Source: a virus
Virus record (IMG/VR): IMGVR_UViG_3300025853_000297
Location: 1-35,292 of that record
Direction: 5' to 3' (one strand)
Length of the DNA: 35,292 bases
Shown: positions 1 to 5,582 of the stretch, piece by piece
Position numbering within the stretch: the first letter of the stretch is position 1
Layout: each line of letters begins with the position of its first letter
Made by a program: the position numbers and the translations under genes
Notes under the pieces: model-generated
Seen by the model: the letters and a program-made list of their open reading frames with translations, nothing else
Told to the model about the DNA's origin: nothing
The model's database searches: none

Positions 1-1113
1 TTTGCCTGTGGACATGTAGCTGTATATAGTACGAACTATGTCGATGCTTATCTCTCTACCCTTCTGCAGGTCCGTCCATCCGTTGACGGCGTCACTAAGC
101 TTCTGCCCAATGGACCGTGATCCGCGATATTCGTACAGGTATCCGAAGGACCGCAGGTCTGTGGCGACGGGCTGCAACTGGTATCCTGCTTGCGCGAGGA
201 TGAGCCACGAACCTTCGCTCATGTCTAGTTCACCGACCTGTGCGACACGTGAACACTGTCCACGTTCCTCGCGAGGTTTGTATATTTTCGGATAACGGTG
301 ACGTATGCGCTTGGCTATGGTTTCTGCAATGGCGTGAACGCTGGATGGGATGCGGTACGATTGCTGTAGTGTTTCGGAACCACCCTCAAGTCCAAGGAAG
401 TGTTCGACATCTGCGCCCGCCCATTTGTAAATGGCTTGGTCATCGTCTCCTGCGCAGTACATCTTGTCAGTTTTTGCTTCGATCAGGTGGGCTATGTCCC
501 ACTGCATGGGAGACAGGTCCTGCGCTTCGTCTAGGAAACAGAGATTGAACCGTGGACAAAACTGATGCCCTGTGTCGATGAAGCTTTGCAACATGTCTGT
601 AAAGTCATACAGGGCGCTTTCATGCTTATATGCTCTCAAGCAACGGTCTACGTGATTGACCGTGTTCCAATCATGCTCAATGCTACTCATGTTATACTGC
701 TTGCGCAGGGGAACTTTGCGTAGCCGTGCCAAATTGATCAGACTAAGTATCGGGTCACTCGCTTTCACCATGTCCTGCACGTCGTCTTCTAAAGGACTGA
801 CGCGCCCCGTCTCAAGCTTAATGCCTATGGCTTTGCTGAGTTCAGCGTAGTTTTCTGGCTGCATGATCTGTTCGGGCCGTATGCCTGACAGGGTTAGCGC
901 AAAGCTGTGCAGGGTGCGGAAATACTGAAGATCCTTCTGTGGGTCCAAGCGAAACCGCGCCGCTGCGCGTTCTTTTGCTTCATTTGCGGCTTTACGTGTG
1001 AAGGCGAGAAACCCTATAGATTGTGGTGGAGTTCCCGCTTCCAAAGCTTTGTCTACCATATTTAGTAGTGTTGTTGTCTTGCCTGTTCCGGGGGGTCCAA
1101 ATATTCTAAACAT
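1..1113 (-). CDS. UvrD/Rep-like superfamily 1 DNA helicase (C-terminus cut by window edge)
   Basis: The 371 residues present read through without a stop to the window edge, so the C-terminal part is missing. Visible SF1A helicase motifs are the Walker A GPPGTGKT (residues 6-13), motif Ia FTRKAANEA (38-46), Walker B LDEAQ (194-198), motif III GDDDQAIYKW (222-231) and motif IV QSYRIP (251-256). Known members are ATP-driven 3'-5' DNA translocases used in replication, repair or recombination. The protein begins almost directly at its P-loop, which is common in compact phage helicases. Its ATG shares one base with the stop of the primase gene (TGATG), so it is translationally coupled and probably acts with the primase and SSB-like protein at the phage fork. 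A Dda-like recombination role is the main alternative. Confidence 0.93.
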   Translation of the reverse strand, partial: MFRIFGPPGTGKTTTLLNMVDKALEAGTPPQSIGFLAFTRKAANEAKERAAARFRLDPQKDLQYFRTLHSFALTLSGIRPEQIMQPENYAELSKAIGIKLETGRVSPLEDDVQDMVKASDPILSLINLARLRKVPLRKQYNMSSIEHDWNTVNHVDRCLRAYKHESALYDFTDMLQSFIDTGHQFCPRFNLCFLDEAQDLSPMQWDIAHLIEAKTDKMYCAGDDDQAIYKWAGADVEHFLGLEGGSETLQQSYRIPSSVHAIAETIAKRIRHRYPKIYKPREERGQCSRVAQVGELDMSEGSWLILAQAGYQLQPVATDLRSFGYLYEYRGSRSIGQKLSDAVNGWTDLQKGREISIDIVRTIYSYMSTGK

Positions 1114-2651
1114 CAGAAAGGTGCCTCATTCTTGGCGGCAAAGATCGGCGTCGCAAGTTCAATGTCCCCGCTTTCGAACGCCGGTATTCTCCATACGCGC
1201 ACAATCCGCCCCTTAATTCGGAGCAACATGCTTTCACCGTGTATGTCCCGTAAGCGCTGCGCAATCTTGTGCGACTTCAACTCAAAGAACTTATTCTTTT
1301 TGAGAAACGCCTCAAAGTCTTTTAACCGGAAGTAAGTCTTTTGCTCTTCCTCGTCGGTCCACGGGCGGCGGAGTAGGATCTCTTCCTTGTCTTGCGCGGT
1401 TTGCAGCAACACGCAGAACTCCTCTAGGTAATCATAAAACTGCCCGTTGATGCTGGCATCTTCTGCAACTTCTATGATGGCGCTTTCGTTCTCCGTCATT
1501 TCACGTAACAGCGCACTGATCCGACCTTCCCATTGGTTCTTGGCTACCGTGTGGGGCATCATGTTCAGTTGCTCTGTACAGGCTCGCTGAAAGGCGGTCT
1601 GGTTCATCAAAGCATCTGTGTCCAACTCCAGAGGCTCGCCGTTGACATCCAGAAACCAGACAGGCGGGGTGGAATTATACTTACGCAGGTTAGCTATCGG
1701 GACGCCCGACGCCGCAGCGCCAATTCCAAACTCCTGCCCCCGACAGACATCCTTGTTGCAGTACGCGTTGATAGGCGCGTCGTTGCATTTGTATGCGTAG
1801 TCTTTACGCTGCACCTGTTTGGCTACGACATTCACCTCGTTAAGGGGCAGCGGTGGGTCAAAGTAATCGTTATTATAACGCAGAATTTCGGCTTCCCACG
1901 TGTCTGGGTGCGCTTTGCGCAGGTAAACCCCCACGTTAAACAAGCCGTTGTTGCGCCCACCCTCTGATATTTTCATACGTAATAACGCACGTAAACACGG
2001 CGGAGCGCCCTTCAAAGCCTCTCCGGTATCATCTTTGGTCACTTGCAGCGCAATGATTTGCTCTGGCGTCTGCTTGTGTGTCTCGTACAACGCAAAAAAC
2101 TCTTCAAGCGTAGCCGAAGTGCCGTCGTCAAGAATAGCATACCGCAAGCCCTCTTCTGCATCATAGTAAGGTAGGTTCAGAAAGTTGCCTACGTCGCCAC
2201 GATCTAAGTGCAGCTTGACCTGTTTTGGAAAGATTTCACTGCCACCATACCCCAGCGCCGCAGCAATATTCTGCAGAGCCTTCTGCATATCCGCGGCTTC
2301 AACCCAATCTGTAGCAAAAAGAAAGCAATGCGCCCCGCCTGATTTAGACCGGCACACCACCAAAGGCAGCTTCAACCGCCTGATTTTCTCAACTAATAAT
2401 TTGTGATCAAGCGGATACTGATCTACGTCTACGCAGCCCCACTTGCATTTGTTATCTGCATTGATGGGGATAATCCCCATCGAAGCACCCTCGCCAGAAA
2501 GATGCTCGCGCCAAAGCTTCGCGTTCCGTGGTTCGCGGACGATTTGCGCTTTGCCTGTGTTTTTTCCGTTAGCTTGCTTTTTATCTATCCGGTATGTGCC
2601 GTATGCCTCTTGCAAGCCATCGAAGATGGCGGAAAATTGTTGAACGGACAT
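1113..2651 (-). CDS. Archaeo-eukaryotic-type (AEP) primase with C-terminal PriL-like cysteine domain
   Basis: This 512-residue protein shows the AEP catalytic pattern: DVD (residues 75-77) as metal ligands, a SKSGGAH stretch (102-108) carrying the conserved histidine, and KQVKL followed by NFLNLPYY (143-163), where the third acidic/basic cluster sits in LigD/PrimPol-like enzymes. After it comes a helical region starting PPCLRALL (217-224), with GGRNNGLFN and a C289-x8-C298-x4-C303 cluster. That layout resembles the Fe-S domain of the eukaryotic/archaeal primase large subunit fused to the catalytic domain. The last 200 residues are unassigned. The enzyme probably synthesises primers for phage replication. 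It lies between the SSB-like gene (42 nt upstream) and the UvrD-like helicase (one-base overlap). The AEP call is strong; the Fe-S reading is inference. Confidence 0.88.
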   Translation of the reverse strand: MSVQQFSAIFDGLQEAYGTYRIDKKQANGKNTGKAQIVREPRNAKLWREHLSGEGASMGIIPINADNKCKWGCVDVDQYPLDHKLLVEKIRRLKLPLVVCRSKSGGAHCFLFATDWVEAADMQKALQNIAAALGYGGSEIFPKQVKLHLDRGDVGNFLNLPYYDAEEGLRYAILDDGTSATLEEFFALYETHKQTPEQIIALQVTKDDTGEALKGAPPCLRALLRMKISEGGRNNGLFNVGVYLRKAHPDTWEAEILRYNNDYFDPPLPLNEVNVVAKQVQRKDYAYKCNDAPINAYCNKDVCRGQEFGIGAAASGVPIANLRKYNSTPPVWFLDVNGEPLELDTDALMNQTAFQRACTEQLNMMPHTVAKNQWEGRISALLREMTENESAIIEVAEDASINGQFYDYLEEFCVLLQTAQDKEEILLRRPWTDEEEQKTYFRLKDFEAFLKKNKFFELKSHKIAQRLRDIHGESMLLRIKGRIVRVWRIPAFESGDIELATPIFAAKNEAPF

Positions 2652-2693
2652 TGTTACCTCAGAAAAGGTGGGCGGCTTGCGCCGCCCGTTACA

Positions 2694-3470
2694 TTAAAAA
2701 GGAACGTCGTCCGAAGCGTTTCCTGCCTCTTCGTTCTGGTGTTTGACCACAACATCACCGCTGGTGATGCTTGCGGCGAACTCTTTAGCCCGACGGAAAA
2801 GGTTGGCGTCGTCGATCTGTTTCTCGCGAGACAGTTCCCAGTTGTGCCAACTACCTTTGCTGTTTTCCTCCATGACCGTCTTTGCTCTGTAAACAAAGCC
2901 ATAACGTGGCGGAGTGAAAGGTCCGTTTTTGCCTTGCACGGTTGCAGAGGCAATCATGCTGTTCCATTTACGGCTTTTCTTTAACGCCGTCGATTTCATA
3001 GCAATCAATGCAGTTTCTGCAGAACCGTCTTCATCCACAATCAACACAAAATGCTGATGTGTTTCTTCAATGTAGGAACCGTCGCCACCAACGACGTAAT
3101 CCTTATTGTCATCCTTGCTCCGCTCGACCTTCGGGCAATCTCCCTCTGTGTCAAAGATAGCAATGGGTGCGCCCGTGCCAGAGCCCCGTGGAGCCCACTG
3201 AATAAAGCGGCGCTGGTACGCACAAGGCACAAGGGATACCCCGTCCTTTCCCTTGTAAATTTGACCGCTTACTGTGTTGTACAGATCACCGCGCTTGGCG
3301 TCATCTAGCTCATCCAGTAAGGGGTCTAACCCTGACAGAATTTTGAGAAACGGAAGGGCAAGATCTTCCTGACCCATGTCGGCAACGCCAACACCCGCAT
3401 CTGCTTCCAACATTGAAACATCGAAAGCAACGATGTTTGTTTCTTCTTTCTTTGCGACTTTACTAGCCAT
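2694..3470 (-). CDS. Putative single-stranded DNA-binding protein with acidic C-terminal tip
   Basis: This soluble 258-residue protein has a C-terminus ending NASDDVPF. It closely resembles the acidic DDDIPF-type tip that bacterial and phage SSBs use to recruit replication partners. The body (about residues 40-215) is rich in beta-type segments and aromatic residues, including FIQWAPRGSG, RYGFVYRAKTV and SWHNWELSREKQ, which suits an OB-fold nucleic-acid binder. I see no enzyme motif. The gene abuts the stop of the 189-aa gene upstream (TAA directly followed by ATG, with GGGGA just before) and precedes the primase and helicase, as expected for a replication operon. The family is recurrent in marine phages but I cannot name it. 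The SSB role is inferred from the tip and context. Confidence 0.62.
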   Translation of the reverse strand: MASKVAKKEETNIVAFDVSMLEADAGVGVADMGQEDLALPFLKILSGLDPLLDELDDAKRGDLYNTVSGQIYKGKDGVSLVPCAYQRRFIQWAPRGSGTGAPIAIFDTEGDCPKVERSKDDNKDYVVGGDGSYIEETHQHFVLIVDEDGSAETALIAMKSTALKKSRKWNSMIASATVQGKNGPFTPPRYGFVYRAKTVMEENSKGSWHNWELSREKQIDDANLFRRAKEFAASITSGDVVVKHQNEEAGNASDDVPF

Positions 3471-4040
3471 TTATTTTCCCCTCTTAATAACGGCACGTTG
3501 GGCAACCCAAGCACCAAACAATTCCATTGGAAACTCATCTCCATTTTCAACGCGCTCTTTTACAAAAGCCCGTAATGTGGAAGAGTGAATACCCGTGTTC
3601 TGTTGAGGGACATGTCCCTCTTTTTCTGCCAAAGCTTTAAACGCAGACGCGAGATCATCTTCTCCGCGCCAGAAATCACACGAAATCGTGTTCTTTATAA
3701 TGTCGTCATAGCCATTCTCGCGCAACCACTCATATGCGGCTGGGCGGTCCTTGACCAAGATAGACGCTCCATACGTTGGTCTGACATTGATCTCTGATCC
3801 GTCATCCAAGGTAAATGAAGCCAGACCGACTTCTGCCATAGCAGCGGGCAGTTCTTCGTCGGTCAATTTCAACATTTCTTTTTTGGCAGTTTTTAGCTGT
3901 TCATCCAAAGAGGTTATCTCTTTTTCTTTTGCAGCTATCGCTCGCGCCAGTTTTGACACTGTTGCAAGAGACGAATTGTCGAGAGGACTTGCGAAATTGG
4001 ACTCAAAGTCCGCTTCCATTTCTTCTAATAAATCATCCAT
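3471..4040 (-). CDS. Conserved phage protein of unknown function, coiled-coil N-terminus, first gene of the replication operon
   Basis: The protein is 189 residues from the chosen start. An acidic N-terminus (MDDLLEEMEADF) leads into a probable coiled coil (SKLARAIAAKEKEITSLDEQ). A compact domain follows with LPAAMAEVGLASF and a C-terminal RAFVKERVENG segment. I do not recognise a catalytic motif. A longer reading starts 17 codons upstream at 4091, but that ATG has GGGA only two bases away and would sit at the predicted transcription start. The ATG at 4040 has GGAA seven bases upstream, so I prefer it. The gene leads the leftward operon SSB-like/primase/helicase, which suggests a replication, recombination or DNA-protection role. 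Confidence 0.8.
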   Translation of the reverse strand: MDDLLEEMEADFESNFASPLDNSSLATVSKLARAIAAKEKEITSLDEQLKTAKKEMLKLTDEELPAAMAEVGLASFTLDDGSEINVRPTYGASILVKDRPAAYEWLRENGYDDIIKNTISCDFWRGEDDLASAFKALAEKEGHVPQQNTGIHSSTLRAFVKERVENGDEFPMELFGAWVAQRAVIKRGK

Positions 4041-4065
4041 GATCGTGTTCCGTTTTCCGTGATTG

Positions 4066-4086
4066 AAGACCCCTTTTACGGGTCTT
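4066..4086. promoter_or_regulatory. Perfect inverted repeat, candidate operator or leader hairpin
   Basis: AAGACCC (4066-4072) and GGGTCTT (4080-4086) form a perfect 7-bp inverted repeat around a 7-base loop. No T-run follows on either strand, so it does not look like an intrinsic terminator. It overlaps the -35 of the plus-strand promoter. It would also lie in the 5' leader of the leftward transcript if the 4040 start is used. A repressor-binding site or a leader hairpin controlling the replication operon are the two readings. Confidence 0.5.
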
Positions 4087-4112
4087 GACATATTCCCATA
4101 TATTTGTATTAA
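4085..4112 (+). promoter_or_regulatory. Sigma70-type promoter for the SNF2 helicase gene
   Basis: A perfect -35 hexamer TTGACA (4085-4090) is followed after 16 bp by TATTAA (4107-4112), or after 17 bp by ATTAAA. It faces the SNF2 gene, whose strong ribosome site AAGGAG (4124-4129) lies just downstream. It is the only rightward gene in the window, so it needs its own promoter. Confidence 0.6.
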
Positions 4113-4125
4113 ATCGCATAGTCAA
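4097..4125 (-). promoter_or_regulatory. Sigma70-type promoter for the leftward replication operon
   Basis: Read on the minus strand, TTGACT (4125-4120) is followed after exactly 17 bp by TATATG (4102-4097). Transcription would start near 4090, giving a leader of about 50 nt before the ATG at 4040. The promoter interlocks with the opposing promoter, so the two polymerases would compete for the same 40 bp. Confidence 0.5.
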
Positions 4126-4133
4126 GGAGAAAA

Positions 4134-5582
4134 ATGATGGATTACGATTATAAGACGAAACCCTTTACTCACCAAGCTGAAGCGATCAAAGAATCGTGGG
4201 CTAAAGAATACTACGCTCTTTTTATGGAGATGGGAACTGGTAAATCAAAGGTGGCAATAGACAACATGGGGATCCTGTATCAGCGCGGCTTTATTAATGC
4301 GGCTTTGATTATTGCACCCAAGGGCGTGTACGATAACTGGGTCAAAGGTGAGATACCCACTCATTTGCCAGAGCGCATTAAGCGCGACGTTTTAAGGTGG
4401 GAGCCGAAGAGTACAAAAACGTATACGACGCGCTTAGACGATTTTATCCTTGAAGATTTTGATGGCTTAAAAGTTTTTGTGATGAACATCGAAGCGTTGT
4501 CTACCCCGCGTGGGGCGAAGACGGCTGGCAGGTTCCTCGTTCAAAACCCTCAGAACATGGTGGTTGTAGATGAAAGCACCACAATTAAGAACCGCAAAGC
4601 CGCTCGCACAAAGAACCTGCAGGTTTTGCAGCGTTACGCAAAGTATCGTCGGATCCTGACAGGCTCGCCAATCACCAAAAGTCCAATGGACCTTTTCAGT
4701 CAGTGCAGCTTTCTTTCGCCGCAAGCACTGGGCTTCAATAGTTACTTTGCTTTTCAGAACCGATATGCTGTAGTACGGCAACAAAAGATGGGTCAACGAT
4801 CCTTTCAAGAGATTGTGGGCTACAGGCGGCTGGATGAACTCAATGAGCGGCTCCTACAGTTCAGTAAGCGCATTTTGAAGTCAGAGTGCCTTGATCTGCC
4901 AGAAAAGCTCTATACGAGGCGCTACGTGGCTCTGACGGACGAACAGGCGAAACTGTATGGACAGATGAAAGATATGGCGTTGGCAATGTTGGATAACGGT
5001 GAATTAGCCACAACGACCAGTGTCCTCACACAGATTATGCGGCTGCAGCAAATATGCTGCGGTCATTTCACTCCTGACGTGGGAGAAACAAGAAGCTTGG
5101 AAAACAATCGAATTGACGAGCTTCTTAGCATTACGGAAGAGCTTCAGGGAAAATGTATCATTTGGGCGTCGTATACTCACGACATTCAACAGATACATAA
5201 GTCCCTGCGCGACTGCTTTGGGCCCGAAGCAGTCGCACTTTATTACGGGGAAACACCCCAAGAACAGCGTCAAGCGATTGTTGAGCGGTTTCAAGACCCG
5301 GACAACCCGCTACGCTTCTTTGTCGGTCAGCCAAGAACAGGCGGTTACGGCATCACTTTGACCGCTGCGACGACGGTTGTTTATTATTCAAACAGCTACG
5401 ATCTTGAAATAAGACTTCAGTCAGAGGACAGGGCGCACCGCATTGGTCAAAAGAACCCTGTAACGTATATCGACTTGGTATCCCCAGATACTTTAGACGA
5501 AAAAATACTCAGCGCCCTACGCCAGAAAGTTAACCTCGCTGAAACTGTCTTGGGAGAAGAGGCTCGGCAGTGGTTCCTCTGA
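4134..5582 (+). CDS. SNF2-family DEAD/DEAH-like helicase/translocase
   Basis: This 482-residue ATPase is a compact SNF2 core without accessory domains. Visible motifs are a Q-like FTHQ (11-14), Walker A MGTGKSK (33-39), motif II VDEST (145-149, a DEST variant of DEAH), motif III LTGSPI (175-180), motif V GGYGITLTAAT and motif VI QSEDRAHRIGQ (429-439). The RAHRIGQ signature is diagnostic of SNF2 proteins, which translocate on double-stranded DNA. In phages of this type it probably helps replication, recombination or removal of host DNA-bound proteins. AAGGAG lies 4 nt before the first ATG and 7 nt before the second (4137), so M1 or M2 could be the start. It is the only rightward gene here. Its last 53 bp overlap the opposite-strand polyvalent gene. 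Confidence 0.95.
   Translation: MMDYDYKTKPFTHQAEAIKESWAKEYYALFMEMGTGKSKVAIDNMGILYQRGFINAALIIAPKGVYDNWVKGEIPTHLPERIKRDVLRWEPKSTKTYTTRLDDFILEDFDGLKVFVMNIEALSTPRGAKTAGRFLVQNPQNMVVVDESTTIKNRKAARTKNLQVLQRYAKYRRILTGSPITKSPMDLFSQCSFLSPQALGFNSYFAFQNRYAVVRQQKMGQRSFQEIVGYRRLDELNERLLQFSKRILKSECLDLPEKLYTRRYVALTDEQAKLYGQMKDMALAMLDNGELATTTSVLTQIMRLQQICCGHFTPDVGETRSLENNRIDELLSITEELQGKCIIWASYTHDIQQIHKSLRDCFGPEAVALYYGETPQEQRQAIVERFQDPDNPLRFFVGQPRTGGYGITLTAATTVVYYSNSYDLEIRLQSEDRAHRIGQKNPVTYIDLVSPDTLDEKILSALRQKVNLAETVLGEEARQWFL

Noticed and set aside
38-1216. Several plus-strand frames over the left-end helicase gene
   Set aside because: The minus strand encodes all the ordered SF1 helicase motifs over the same span; the plus frames are shadows without ribosome sites.
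4066-4086. Intrinsic terminator
   Set aside because: The stem is perfect but there is no T-run after it on either strand, and it sits in a promoter region.
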